A stretch of 44,519 nucleotides of DNA from Porphyrobacter sp. TH134. Its GTDB lineage: Bacteria > Pseudomonadota > Alphaproteobacteria > Sphingomonadales > Sphingomonadaceae. The position numbers were made by a program, and so were the translations under genes. Below the pieces are notes generated by a model. That model was given only the letters and a program-made list of their open reading frames with translations, did no database searches and was not told where the DNA came from. The stretch is taken from positions 1 to 44,519 of the forward strand of contig NZ_PKRO01000025.1 in the NCBI RefSeq assembly GCF_002855495.1. The letters run 5' to 3'. How positions within the stretch are numbered: position 1 is the stretch's first letter; each line of letters opens with the position of its first letter. This document shows, in pieces, positions 33,595-42,698 of the stretch.

Positions 33595-34794
33595 TCAAAC
33601 CCGCCGACCAAGGCTTGCGAGCAGCACCGCACTGCACAGCGACAGCGCGGCAAACAGCACAAACAGCCCTGCATATCCGAAGCGCGGGACCAGCAACACC
33701 GTCAGCCATGGCATCACCATGCCGGGCACTGTGTTGGTGAGATTGAACACACCAAGATCGCGCCCCCGGTGTTGAGGGGCGGGCAGCACCCGCAAGGTCT
33801 GGCTGGCATGCAGGGCCAGGAACACCGCCGCCGCTATCGCAAACAGCACGTAACCCGCAATCGCCAGGGGCAGCGTGCCTGCCGCTGCCATCACCAGCAT
33901 GCCCGCTGCGCACAGCAGGGCCGCCGCCATCAACGGCACCACCGGGCGGGCGCGGCGATCGGACCAGCGGCCCACCACAAGGCTGATCGGCACCGCACAC
34001 ACCAGCACCGCGCTGAAGATATTGGCCGCGCCGTTTTCGGGGTAGCCCGGCGCGATCGACCGCAGCCAGTACAGCAGAAAGGCAAACATGCCGCCTTCGG
34101 CCACCTGGACAAGCAGCCGGGCCGCCCACATCCGCGCCATCGCACTCTGGTGCAGCGGCGAGGTCCGGCGGATTGCCTCGCGCGGCACCATCAGCGCTGG
34201 CCGCACGCGCTGGGCGCCGCACAGCAGAACTGGCAGCACCAGCGCGCTCACCAGCACGGCAACAAGCGCAAGCCGTGCCTCGGGCACCACCAGCCCGGCA
34301 TAGGTGACCAGCGATCCTGCCAGCGCGCCCAGCGCCGGCGACAGCGCCAGCGCCCCGCCCAGCACGCCCTTCTGTGCATCGGGAAAGCAGTCACCCGCCC
34401 ACGCCATCAGCGGCGCAAGCATCAGGTTGAGCGCCACTTGCCACATCATTACCAGCACCACGATGGCAGTCACACTGCGCGCCTCGCCCACCGCCAGCAG
34501 CAGCACGTTTGAAAGGACAAGCCCCACCGCGATCCACGGCCGCCGCGTGCGGCTGCGATCACTCATCATGCCCACCGCGATATTGGCAAGGCTTGCCATG
34601 ACTGCGCCAAGGAAGGTGACCTGCGCCAGCGCGGTGACATCTTCGCGGCCCTGTAGTTCGGCGATGCGCTGCGGCAGTAGAACTGTCAGCAGCGGCACAT
34701 AGGCCACCGCGCCTCCGGCCGATGCCAGCGCAAACAGCGCCAGAAACCAGCCCGGCTGGCGTTCTGGCTGCGGCGCAGGCGCTGCGTCCGTCAC
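33595..34794 (-). CDS. MFS transporter, probable sugar permease
   Basis: 399 residues with about 12 hydrophobic segments, ordinary MFS length. The A-motif-like loop GMMSDRSRTRRPWI follows the second helix, and a second one (VVGRWSDRRARP) follows the eighth. It starts with GTG overlapping the TGA of the LacI gene (GTGA), so the two are co-translated. Downstream lies the GH3 gene, 93 bp after its stop. In comparable sphingomonad loci such a permease carries di- or monosaccharide across the inner membrane after the GH3 enzyme and TonB receptor have delivered it. Which sugar is not readable from the sequence. Confidence 0.88.
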   Translation of the reverse strand: MTDAAPAPQPERQPGWFLALFALASAGGAVAYVPLLTVLLPQRIAELQGREDVTALAQVTFLGAVMASLANIAVGMMSDRSRTRRPWIAVGLVLSNVLLLAVGEARSVTAIVVLVMMWQVALNLMLAPLMAWAGDCFPDAQKGVLGGALALSPALGALAGSLVTYAGLVVPEARLALVAVLVSALVLPVLLCGAQRVRPALMVPREAIRRTSPLHQSAMARMWAARLLVQVAEGGMFAFLLYWLRSIAPGYPENGAANIFSAVLVCAVPISLVVGRWSDRRARPVVPLMAAALLCAAGMLVMAAAGTLPLAIAGYVLFAIAAAVFLALHASQTLRVLPAPQHRGRDLGVFNLTNTVPGMVMPWLTVLLVPRFGYAGLFVLFAALSLCSAVLLASLGRRV

Positions 34795-35849
34795 TTCCGG
34801 TCCGCAGGCGGCGGCGCGGTGGAGGCGCGTTCGACCAATGCGGCGGCAACTTCGATGACAGTATCGCCGTCACCATCGGGCCGGCGCGCAATCAATTGCT
34901 CCACCGCGCGCGACACCGTTTCGGCAATCGGCTGATCGATCGCAGTCAGTGGCGGTTGGGAAAAGCGAACGATCGGCGTATTGTCGAAAGAAATCAGCGA
35001 CAGATCATGCGGGACACCAAGCCCCCGCTCGCGCGCGACTTCCAGTGCGGCCAGCGTCATCTGATCGCTCGATGCGATAATCGCGGTCAGATCAGGATTG
35101 CGGTCGAGCAACGCGCGTGCGGCGCGGGTGCCGGATTCGTAACCGAAATCGCCGACTTCAAGCAGGCCTTCATGCGGCAGCCCTGCTTCGACGAGCGCGC
35201 GCTTCCAGCCTTCGATCCGCCAGCCGCTCAGGCTGTATTGCGATGGCCCTGCGATCATGCCGATGCGGCGGTGGCCAAGCGCCATCAGATGAGTGGCGGC
35301 AAGATGCGCTGCGCCCGCATCGCCCATTGTCAGCGCGATCCCCGGTCCCGGCGCGTCCGATCCGATCCGCGCAAACGGGATGCTCCGGCTTGCCAGCAAA
35401 GCGGTAATCAGGCCGTTTTCCGAGTGCGGCGGGGTCAGGATCACGCCATCGGGCTGCAACGCCGAAAGCGCCGCGCCCAGTTCGCGCTCGACGTGATCGG
35501 AATGGGTATCGACCAATTCCACCATCATTCGGTAGCCGTGCTGGGTGCAGGTCAGGATCCCGCCGAGCAGCATCTGGTCAACCCAGTCGGTCCCCAGCCG
35601 GGCGCGCCAATCGGCGAGTGTACGTTCGCGGTCATTGATGGCCAGGATGATGTACGACCGCGACCCGCTCATCCGCTGGGCGGCAAGGCTGGGGACATAG
35701 CCCAGCCGGTCAATCGACGCGCGCACCTTGTCGCGCAATTGCGGGCGCACGTTCGGTCCGCCGTTCACCACCCGGCTTACCGTCTGAAGCGAGACGCCCG
35801 CATCTTCGGCGACGTCCCTGATTGTGACTGTCTTGCGCACCCGCGCCAT
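34791..35849 (-). CDS. LacI-family transcriptional regulator
   Basis: 352 residues. N-terminal helix-turn-helix with TIRDVAEDAGVSLQTVSRVVNGGPNVRPQLRDKV and the hinge helix region LAAQRMSGSRSYIILAI; the rest is a periplasmic-binding-type sugar-sensing domain (HRRIGMIAGP, DLTAIIASSDQMTLAALEVARERG, DLSLISFDNTPIVRFSQPPLTAI). It should repress the locus until a sugar or glucoside binds. Candidate targets are the two 16-bp palindromes at 33535-33550 and 39496-39511, one in front of the GH3 gene and one between the TonB receptor and the halogenase-like gene. The 202-bp gap to the receptor stop contains the receptor terminator and presumably this gene's own promoter. Confidence 0.93.
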   Translation of the reverse strand: MARVRKTVTIRDVAEDAGVSLQTVSRVVNGGPNVRPQLRDKVRASIDRLGYVPSLAAQRMSGSRSYIILAINDRERTLADWRARLGTDWVDQMLLGGILTCTQHGYRMMVELVDTHSDHVERELGAALSALQPDGVILTPPHSENGLITALLASRSIPFARIGSDAPGPGIALTMGDAGAAHLAATHLMALGHRRIGMIAGPSQYSLSGWRIEGWKRALVEAGLPHEGLLEVGDFGYESGTRAARALLDRNPDLTAIIASSDQMTLAALEVARERGLGVPHDLSLISFDNTPIVRFSQPPLTAIDQPIAETVSRAVEQLIARRPDGDGDTVIEVAAALVERASTAPPPADRK

Positions 35850-35989
35850 TGCCCGTTCAACCCTGCCCTGCCCACCGCATGCACGCGCGCGTCATTGCCG
35901 GATCACTAGCGCAAGCGGCGGCCCTGATCCAGCCGGTCGCGCTGCCGGCGCCGCACCGTTCTGCGGGGCGGTCACCAACGCGCAAAACA

Positions 35990-36029
35990 GCAGGGCTGCC
36001 GCAAGCCTTACCGCCTGCCGCAGCCCTGC
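35990..36029 (-). terminator. intrinsic terminator of the TonB receptor transcript
   Basis: Ten-bp arms GCAGGGCTGC and GCAGCCCTGC continue inward with further pairs broken by single mismatches. On the minus strand the stem is followed by CTGTTTTGCG, a short U-tract, and it begins 23 bp after the receptor stop codon. It should separate the receptor transcript from the LacI-MFS transcript downstream. Confidence 0.75.
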
Positions 36030-36051
36030 CCATTTATCGCCTGATCACCCG

Positions 36052-39000
36052 TCAGAATTCGAAGCGAGCAAGGAAGGTGTAGCGCCGGTCATTGCGGAAA
36101 GCGGACCGTGTTACCCGGTTGCCATCGAAGTCGACAACCTGGCTGGTGCGGGTCACTTCGTCGAGCAGGTTCACGCCCTGCACCCCGACTTTCAACCCGT
36201 CCATCACCGTCACGAAAATCGAAGCATCCAGCTGCCCGGTGGCCTCTTGCCAGATCGGCGAGAACGGGAAAATGTCATCACGCGGCGTAATGAGGAAGTC
36301 CGACCGCCAGTTGTAGGCTGCCCGCATCGACAGCCAGTCCTTTTCGTAGAACACCGTCGCGTTCAGCGCGTGCTTGGAAATCCCGGCCAAGGGCTGCCCG
36401 GCAACAAATGCGCCGCCGTTGAGCTGGTTGGCCCCCGTCGCCACCGATGGCGCACCCACGCCCGACAGGTTCGGGTTCGAAAAATCACTGCCATCGACAT
36501 AGGTGTAAGTGAATTGCGAACCCAACCCGCTCAGCACACCCGGAAGGAAATCATAGGTTTGCTGATAGGCAAACTCGACACCCTTCAGGATCCCGTCCTG
36601 CGAATTGACCGGGCCTTCCAGCGCCACCTGAACCGGCGGGTTCGACTGGTAATCGACTGTGCTGAAGCCGGTATCAATAAAGCCGCTGACATCCTTGACG
36701 AAGCCGGCCAGCGTCACCGAGCCAACGTCGTCAAAATACCATTCGACCGACAGATCGTAATTCCAGATCGATACCGGCAACAGATTGCGGTTGCCAGTCT
36801 GCAAGGCGAATAGCGGGCCATTGGCCAAGGCCTGACCGCCGGCAATTTCAAGCGCATTGGTGTTATCGGCAATCCCGCCGCCGGCGCGGAACAATTGCAG
36901 ATCGGGGCGCGAGATGTTCTTGGATGCCGCGACCCTGAACAACAGCCCGCCGCCGACGTCTAGCTTGGCATTGAAGCTGGGCAGCCAGTGTTCGAACACG
37001 ATGTTGCGATCATCCACCAAGACTTCGCCGGTATGGGCGGCGGCGAACTGGGCGAGGCGCTGCGGCGACAAGGCGCAGTACCCGCGCTGGATACCGGGCA
37101 CATCCGGGGTCGAGCACAAGGCCTGCAATTCGGACACCTGGACGATGCCATCGCCATTGGACACATTGTTGGCCGGGTCATCGAAGCGCGCCGGATCGGG
37201 CAAGCCGATGCGGCCTAGGCTGGTGACTTCGGTCTCGACGTAACGCAGGCCGATATTGCCTTCGATGTTCCAGCCATTGCCGAAATCCGTGCCGTAATCG
37301 ACGCGGGCATAGGCGGCCTTGGTCACTTCGGTCACTACCGAGACTTCGCCCGGACAATACACGCCTTCGATATTGCAGGGCACGATCTCGCCGGTGACAG
37401 GGTCGGGCCGCTGGCGGCCGTTCACACCGTAGTTGAAGCGTTCGGGCGAAAGACCGAAAGCCTGGATCTCGCCGATCTGCTTGTCGGTCTGGCCGGACAG
37501 ATATTCGCCGAGGAAATCATCGCCGCCAAAATAGAACGCACCGCCGTTCTGGATCGGCGTCGGCGCGGCGCCGCGCTGGAAATTGTCGCCAAAGGGGGTG
37601 CGATATTGCGCGTAGGCGGGGAAATCATCGACGAAGGCACCGCCCGCAATCGCAAACTCCTGGTCTGGAAGCCCAGTGTAGTAACGGCCCGGGATGAACC
37701 CGTTGCCGAACGGCCCCGGCCCTTGCGCACCGCAGCCCGACCCCTCGCCCCAAGGCGCGCAGCCGGCCCGGCCAGCCCAGACCGCAGACAGGTTGCCCCA
37801 AGTGCTGAAGTTGGTGTTGCGCGTGGTGCGATCCCGTTCCGCCCAGCGCGCACCGAACCGTGCGGATTTGAAAAAGCCGGTATCGCTGATGTCATATTCG
37901 GCATCGAAGCGCAGGCTTTGCAACTCGCCTTCGTTCTTTTCGCGGCTGTCGAGGCCGAACCAGTAATAGCTGTCCCGCCCGGAGGTGAAGTAATCGGCCG
38001 GGGCGCCCGGAGGCGCAATGAAATTGACCTGCGGAACCTTGCCCGTCAGGTCGAGGTCGACATTGGCAAAGGTGCTCAACGCCCCAAACACAGAATCGCG
38101 CGACAGATCAGACGTGATGTTCTGCGCTTCGAAATTGATCCGGAACCGGTCCGTAATGTTCCATTTGATGTCGAGCGAGAAATCTTCCGTCGTTGTCTGG
38201 GTATCCCGCAAAAAGCGCAGCGAATCCAGCGGAATGCCGCCGCGGCCGAAGGGGGTCGCATAGGCATCGCCCGGACGCTGGGTCAGAACCCCGCGCTGGA
38301 AGAACCCGCGATCGTCGAACTGCAAGGTGCTGCCAGCCGCGGCAACCGGGAACAGCAATTCATCGTCAACGCGCGAAATCAGCGCGAATTCTTCGGATTC
38401 AAAGCCCGCTTCGGCCCGCAGCCATTCAAAGGTGGCAACGAAATTGCCGGTAGGGTCTTCGTATTGAACAACCGCCGACCAGGCTTCGCGGTCGCGATCA
38501 AGATCGGTGGTGCGCACACCTGCACCCTTGGGCACCAGCACGGCGCCAGCGGGCGGGAAGTTGTCCGGGGTGAAATTGGGATCGCCCACAAACCCGCCCG
38601 ATCCGACCGACTGTGCGCGCAGGCACGGCCCGCCAAGGCCCGAAGCGCGGTAGCACGGGTCAGCCACCTGCGAGGCATCGGTGCGGCTCAGCAGTTCCGA
38701 CTTGGCGTAGGACAATTGCACGCCCACCGCACCGGCGGCATTTTCAAAAGTGGTCGAACCCAGCACCGAAAAGCCCGGCGACCATTCCTGACGCAAGTCG
38801 CCGTAATTGGCCTCAAGCGTACCCGCGATGTGCGTGCCCGGCTTGTCGAGCGGCTTGCGGGTGACGAGGTTGACCGTGCCCGAAGGCCCGCCTTCGATCA
38901 TGTCGGCGGTGACGTTCTTGAACACTTCGACCCGGCCGAGCAGTTCGGGCGAAACGTCGTTGAAGCTGAGTTCGCGCCCGCCGGTTGCCGAGAAGATGTC

Positions 39001-39420
39001 GCGTCCGTTCAATTCCGACCGGGCGAAGGGCAGGCCGCGGATGATGACGCCGGTGCCTTCGACCGAGAAGCGGTCCGGATCGGTGGTCTTCTCAAAGCGG
39101 CCAATGGTGATGCCGGGGATGCGTTGCAGCGTCTCTGCAACCGAACGATCGGGCAGCGCGCCGATGTCTTCGGCGGTTACCGCATCGACAAAGGTGTCGG
39201 AATCCCGCTTGATGTTCTGTGCCGATTGCAGTGACGCGCGAAAACCGGTGACGATGATCGCGTTTTCTTCATCGCCCTCGCCTGCAACGCTCGCCTCGTC
39301 GGCGGATTGCGCGGCTGCCTCGTCCTGCGCCAGCGCGGGGCTGGCTGCGGCGATGGCTATCGCAGAGGCCGTGCCAAATGCGAACAAGCGCCGACGCGGC
39401 GCAACAGGTGCGGTGTTCAT
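36052..39420 (-). CDS. TonB-dependent receptor, Xanthomonas/Caulobacter type
   Basis: 1122 residues from ATG 39420 (GGGGAGA 10 nt upstream; TTG 39429 is an alternative). Signal peptide ends ASPALAQ. TonB box AIIVTGFRASLQSAQNIKR, then VDAVTAEDIGALPDRSVAETLQRIPGITI and IIRGLPFARSELNGRDIFSA, the signature of the Xanthomonas/Caulobacter-type receptor subfamily, and a long barrel with a terminal aromatic residue (FLARFEF). Receptors of this subfamily bring oligosaccharides across the outer membrane. Its neighbours, LacI, MFS, GH3 and the halogenase-like gene, fit a glucoside utilisation locus, so its cargo is probably a beta-glucan fragment. A candidate promoter (39483-39511) has its -35 element inside the LacI-like operator. 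Confidence 0.93.
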   Translation of the reverse strand: MNTAPVAPRRRLFAFGTASAIAIAAASPALAQDEAAAQSADEASVAGEGDEENAIIVTGFRASLQSAQNIKRDSDTFVDAVTAEDIGALPDRSVAETLQRIPGITIGRFEKTTDPDRFSVEGTGVIIRGLPFARSELNGRDIFSATGGRELSFNDVSPELLGRVEVFKNVTADMIEGGPSGTVNLVTRKPLDKPGTHIAGTLEANYGDLRQEWSPGFSVLGSTTFENAAGAVGVQLSYAKSELLSRTDASQVADPCYRASGLGGPCLRAQSVGSGGFVGDPNFTPDNFPPAGAVLVPKGAGVRTTDLDRDREAWSAVVQYEDPTGNFVATFEWLRAEAGFESEEFALISRVDDELLFPVAAAGSTLQFDDRGFFQRGVLTQRPGDAYATPFGRGGIPLDSLRFLRDTQTTTEDFSLDIKWNITDRFRINFEAQNITSDLSRDSVFGALSTFANVDLDLTGKVPQVNFIAPPGAPADYFTSGRDSYYWFGLDSREKNEGELQSLRFDAEYDISDTGFFKSARFGARWAERDRTTRNTNFSTWGNLSAVWAGRAGCAPWGEGSGCGAQGPGPFGNGFIPGRYYTGLPDQEFAIAGGAFVDDFPAYAQYRTPFGDNFQRGAAPTPIQNGGAFYFGGDDFLGEYLSGQTDKQIGEIQAFGLSPERFNYGVNGRQRPDPVTGEIVPCNIEGVYCPGEVSVVTEVTKAAYARVDYGTDFGNGWNIEGNIGLRYVETEVTSLGRIGLPDPARFDDPANNVSNGDGIVQVSELQALCSTPDVPGIQRGYCALSPQRLAQFAAAHTGEVLVDDRNIVFEHWLPSFNAKLDVGGGLLFRVAASKNISRPDLQLFRAGGGIADNTNALEIAGGQALANGPLFALQTGNRNLLPVSIWNYDLSVEWYFDDVGSVTLAGFVKDVSGFIDTGFSTVDYQSNPPVQVALEGPVNSQDGILKGVEFAYQQTYDFLPGVLSGLGSQFTYTYVDGSDFSNPNLSGVGAPSVATGANQLNGGAFVAGQPLAGISKHALNATVFYEKDWLSMRAAYNWRSDFLITPRDDIFPFSPIWQEATGQLDASIFVTVMDGLKVGVQGVNLLDEVTRTSQVVDFDGNRVTRSAFRNDRRYTFLARFEF

Positions 39421-39482
39421 GATGTTCAACTCTCCCCATGCCGCGCGACAATATCGTGCCTGTCGCTGCGGGTTGCTGGCCG

Positions 39483-39511
39483 GTTGTAGCGTAAGTTGAG
39501 AGCGTTCTCAA
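39483..39511 (-). promoter_or_regulatory. candidate promoter of the TonB receptor, overlapped by the operator
   Basis: On the minus strand, TTGAGA (39511-39506) and TACAAC (39488-39483) are separated by 17 bp, about 63 bp before the receptor start codon. The -35 element is the first half of the palindrome at 39496-39511, so a bound LacI repressor would block RNA polymerase. Recognised by eye. Confidence 0.4.
39496..39511. promoter_or_regulatory. candidate LacI operator between the receptor and the halogenase-like gene
   Basis: TTGAGA-GCGT-TCTCAA has perfect 6-bp arms. It lies 75 bp before the receptor start and 103 bp before the halogenase-like start, so one repressor could act on both divergent genes. 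It matches the palindrome in front of the GH3 gene at 14 of 16 positions when both are read on the minus strand. Confidence 0.65.
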
Positions 39512-39614
39512 GACTTGTAATCTTGGGTTCATATTGCATTCTGGCAACACTTGGACGCGGCGCTATACCGGCGTTGAGATGGCCCGCAGAGGCTGGACAG
39601 GGATCGAGGAAAAC

Positions 39615-41126
39615 GTGGCGATAGAACGGATTATCATCGTTGGCGGCGGCACGGCGGGGTGGATGGCAGCAGCCGCGCTGTCGCGCATCAAGGCCGGACG
39701 GGCTGTGGATATTACGCTCATCGAATCCGAGGCGATCGGCACCGTCGGCGTTGGCGAGGCCACGATTCCGCCCTTTGTCGGCTTCAACCAGCTGCTCGGG
39801 ATCAACGAGGCAGAGATGCTCGCGGAGGTTGGCGGCACCTTCAAGCTGGGCATTCAGTTCGAAAACTGGGGCAAGCTGGGCGACAGCTATATCCACCCCT
39901 TTGGTGCCTATGGCTACACGATGGGCGGGATCAGCTTTCATCATGTCTGGCACCGGATGACCCGGGCCGGCGACAAGCGCCCCATCCAGGTCTTCAACCT
40001 GGAAACAATGGCGGCCTATTTCGGCAAGTTTGCCCGCACCGAGGATTATACCCGCGACGATCTGCCGCCGGTCAATTACGCCTATCACCTCGATGCGGGC
40101 CGCTACGCCGCCTACCTGCGCCGCTTTGCCGAAACGCGCGGCGTCGTGCGGGAGGAAGGCCGGATCGCCGATGTGGCGCTGGACGGCGAAACGGGTTTTG
40201 TCACCAGTGTAACGCTGGATGATGGCCGCCGGTTTGCGGGCGATCTGTTTGTCGATTGCTCCGGCTTTCGGGGGCTATTGATCGAACAGGCGCTGAGGAC
40301 AGGTTACGATGACTGGAGCCATTACCTCCCCTGCAACCGCGCGGTCGCCCTGCCCTGCCAGCGTGAGGACGGCAGCCCGCCCCCGCCCTTCACTCGCGCC
40401 ACCGCCCATAGTGCAGGCTGGCAGTGGCAAGTGCCACTGCAACACCGCAACGGTAACGGCCACGTCTATTGTTCGTCCTACATGGAAGACAGCCAAGCGC
40501 TCGACATTCTGCTCGGCAATATTGCGGGCAAGCCGCAGGCGGAACCTAACTGGCTGCGCTTCACGACGGGACGCCGGAAGAAGTTCTGGAACAAGAACGT
40601 GGTCGCCCTCGGACTGGCGGCGGGCTTCATGGAGCCTTTGGAGTCGACCTCGATCCACCTCGTCAACACCGGGATCGACAAGCTGATCTCGCTGTTGTCG
40701 CTGGACGGGATCACCAAGGTGCAGGAAGACACCTTCAACCGCCTGACGGGCCGCGAATATGCCCGCATCCGCGATTTCCTGATCCTGCATTACAACGCCA
40801 CACAGCGCAGCGATTCCGAGTTCTGGAACTACGTCAGGACGATGGCAGTGCCCGATACCCTCACGGAGAAAGTCGAAATCTTCCGCGCTAACGGCCAGAT
40901 TTTCCGCGAGGAAGATGAACTTTTCACCGAAACCAGCTGGGCTGCCGTGATGATGGGGCAAGGCATCACCATGGGCGGGCACAACGCGATGGCCGATGCG
41001 ATCGACAGCCCGGCAGCCCGGGCCGAAGTCGACGAAATGGAAAAATCGATCCGCTACATGGTGCAGCACATGCCGGGTCACGGCGACTATCTGGCGCGCT
41101 ATTGCCCGGCACCAATGGCGGCGTGA
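39615..41126 (+). CDS. flavin-dependent tryptophan halogenase-family protein
   Basis: 503 residues from GTG 39615 (GAGGA 4 nt upstream, and the FAD-binding strand begins at once); ATG 39579 is an alternative. FAD-binding IIIVGGGTAGW, the VGVGEATIPP segment, K77 in FKLGIQFENW, which corresponds to the catalytic Lys of PrnA-type halogenases, a W-x-W-x-x-P segment (GWQWQVPL) that distinguishes halogenases from monooxygenases, and the Glu in GFMEPLESTSIH. The catalytic set is therefore intact. In sphingomonads and Caulobacter such genes sit next to TonB receptors for sugars, and no natural-product gene cluster is present here. Its true substrate in this setting is unknown and may not be tryptophan. 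Confidence 0.88.
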   Translation: MAIERIIIVGGGTAGWMAAAALSRIKAGRAVDITLIESEAIGTVGVGEATIPPFVGFNQLLGINEAEMLAEVGGTFKLGIQFENWGKLGDSYIHPFGAYGYTMGGISFHHVWHRMTRAGDKRPIQVFNLETMAAYFGKFARTEDYTRDDLPPVNYAYHLDAGRYAAYLRRFAETRGVVREEGRIADVALDGETGFVTSVTLDDGRRFAGDLFVDCSGFRGLLIEQALRTGYDDWSHYLPCNRAVALPCQREDGSPPPPFTRATAHSAGWQWQVPLQHRNGNGHVYCSSYMEDSQALDILLGNIAGKPQAEPNWLRFTTGRRKKFWNKNVVALGLAAGFMEPLESTSIHLVNTGIDKLISLLSLDGITKVQEDTFNRLTGREYARIRDFLILHYNATQRSDSEFWNYVRTMAVPDTLTEKVEIFRANGQIFREEDELFTETSWAAVMMGQGITMGGHNAMADAIDSPAARAEVDEMEKSIRYMVQHMPGHGDYLARYCPAPMAA

Positions 41127-41231
41127 CACACATTTACGGATCGCCCGCGCGGGATTCTTGACAAACCGAGGTCGCGGCAGGAAGGGGAACGCCAGCCGTC
41201 TCCTGCCCCTTCCCGCCCGAGGTTTTCCGCC

Positions 41232-42026
41232 ATGACCCACGTTCCGCCCGGCTGGACCGCGCTGGTGCTGGCCGGACAGCGCCCCGGTATCGATCCGGTG
41301 GCCGCGCAATTTGGGCTGGAAGCCAAGGCGCTTGTTCCGGTGGCGGGTGAAGTGATGCTGGGCCGGGTGCTGATGGCGCTGGCCGATACGCCTGAAATCG
41401 CCCGGATCATTGTGCTTGCGCAGAATGCGCCAGAACTGCTGTTGCACCCTCACCTTGCCTGGGCCGCAGCCGAACCGCGCATTTCGGCCCGCATATCGGG
41501 GGCCACCATCAGCGGATCGGTCCTTGCGGCGATCGGCGATCCGGCCACGGGGTTACCGGTGCTCGTCACCACCGCCGACAATGTCATGCTGACCCCGGCC
41601 AGCGTCACGGAGTTTATCGGCGGGGCAGGTGCAAGCGATGTCAGCGTGGCGCTGGTCGAGCGCGCCAGGCTTGAAGCCGCTGTCGGGCCCAACCGCCGGA
41701 CGTGGCTGACCTTCAAGGATGGGGCCTTCACCGGTGCCAACCTGTTCGCCCTGACCGCCCCTGCCGCCGCCAATGCGCTGAGGTTTTGGGAAAAGGTCGA
41801 ACAGGACCGCAAGTCGGTGCTGCGCCTCGCGTCGCATTTCGGCCCAGTGCTGATGATCAAACTGCTGGCGCGGCGGATGACGGTTCATCAGGCGCTCACA
41901 GCAGCCGGCGCAAAGCTCGGGGCCAGCGCCGCCCCGGTGCTGCTGAGCGACGGACGCATGGGCGTGGATGTGGACAAGCCTGAAGATCACGCACTGGCCG
42001 AACGGCTGCTGGCGGAGCGGGGCTGA
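41232..42026 (+). CDS. MobA-like nucleotidyltransferase
   Basis: 264 residues. N-terminal TALVLAGQRPGIDPVAAQFGLEAKALVPVAGEVMLGRVL fits the nucleotide-binding loop of NTP_transf_3 (MobA/IspD/sugar-phosphate guanylyl- or cytidylyltransferase fold), with the conserved K in the EAKALVPV segment, a metal-binding Asp in VTTADNVML and a late Asp in GVDVDKPEDHALAE. The glycine-rich loop LAGQRPG differs from the usual LAGGxGxRxG, which suggests a subfamily with its own substrate. It starts 106 bp after the halogenase-like gene and is followed by the HAD gene after 6 bp; these and the next gene form an operon likely to make an activated polyol phosphate or sugar. Confidence 0.82.
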   Translation: MTHVPPGWTALVLAGQRPGIDPVAAQFGLEAKALVPVAGEVMLGRVLMALADTPEIARIIVLAQNAPELLLHPHLAWAAAEPRISARISGATISGSVLAAIGDPATGLPVLVTTADNVMLTPASVTEFIGGAGASDVSVALVERARLEAAVGPNRRTWLTFKDGAFTGANLFALTAPAAANALRFWEKVEQDRKSVLRLASHFGPVLMIKLLARRMTVHQALTAAGAKLGASAAPVLLSDGRMGVDVDKPEDHALAERLLAERG

Positions 42027-42032
42027 CACCGC

Positions 42033-42698
42033 GTGCCGCACATTGCTCTTTATGATCTTGACCGCACGGTGACGCGCGCGCCGACCTTTACGCCGTTCCT
42101 CATTCACATGGCGGCGTCAGGCAATCCGTTGCGGCTGCTGGCGGTCCCGCTGTGGGTGCTGGCGATGCTGGGTTACAAGGCGAAGCTGTATGGCCGCAAG
42201 CCGCTGAAGCAGTTCGGTCTTCGCATCATGGTCGGAAGGGTGGTGCGCAGCCCGCGGCTGCAACCGCGCATCGATGCCTTTGTCGCGCGCCAGATTGCAC
42301 GCAATATCCAGCCCGGCGCGCGAACGCAGATCGCAGCCGACCGAGCGGGCGGGATGCAACTTGTGCTGGTGACCGCAGCGCCCGAAATCTATGCGGAAGG
42401 GATTGCGCAGGCGCTCGGGTTCGATGCATGCATCGCCACCCGGCACCTACGCGATGCGCAGGGCAACTTGCTGGCGCTGATTGATGGCGAAAACAATTAT
42501 GGCGGCCACAAGGTTGCCAATGTTCAGGCATGGCTTGCCGCCGCAGGGCTGACCCGGGCTGATGTCCAATGCACAGCCTACACCGATCATGCCAGCGACG
42601 CCCCGATCCTCAATTACGCTGATACCGGCGTGCTTGTCGGCCGTTTCGCGCGGCCCGATCCCGGCTGGACCCAGGCCGACTGGAGCACGGCGGCATGA
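42033..42698 (+). CDS. HAD-superfamily phosphatase, subfamily IB
   Basis: 221 residues from GTG 42033, 6 bp after the nucleotidyltransferase stop. Motif I DLDRTVT (nucleophile and acid/base Asp), motif II Thr in LVLVTAAPE, motif III Lys in GGHKVANV and motif IV YTDHASDAPILN give the complete HAD set. A cap region with a hydrophobic helix (LRLLAVPLWVLAMLGY) lies after motif I, as in the PSPase-like/IB branch, which includes enzymes that dephosphorylate phospholipid headgroups, phosphoserine or polyol phosphates. Its last codons overlap the next start codon (ATGA), so it is translationally coupled to the CDP-glycerol-transferase-like gene. Substrate unknown. Confidence 0.85.
   Translation: MPHIALYDLDRTVTRAPTFTPFLIHMAASGNPLRLLAVPLWVLAMLGYKAKLYGRKPLKQFGLRIMVGRVVRSPRLQPRIDAFVARQIARNIQPGARTQIAADRAGGMQLVLVTAAPEIYAEGIAQALGFDACIATRHLRDAQGNLLALIDGENNYGGHKVANVQAWLAAAGLTRADVQCTAYTDHASDAPILNYADTGVLVGRFARPDPGWTQADWSTAA

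Noticed and set aside
32128..34512. A 794-codon plus-strand frame opposite the GH3 and MFS genes
   Set aside because: It spans two genes on the other strand that have full family motifs, is rich in His/Arg/Gln and resembles no protein.
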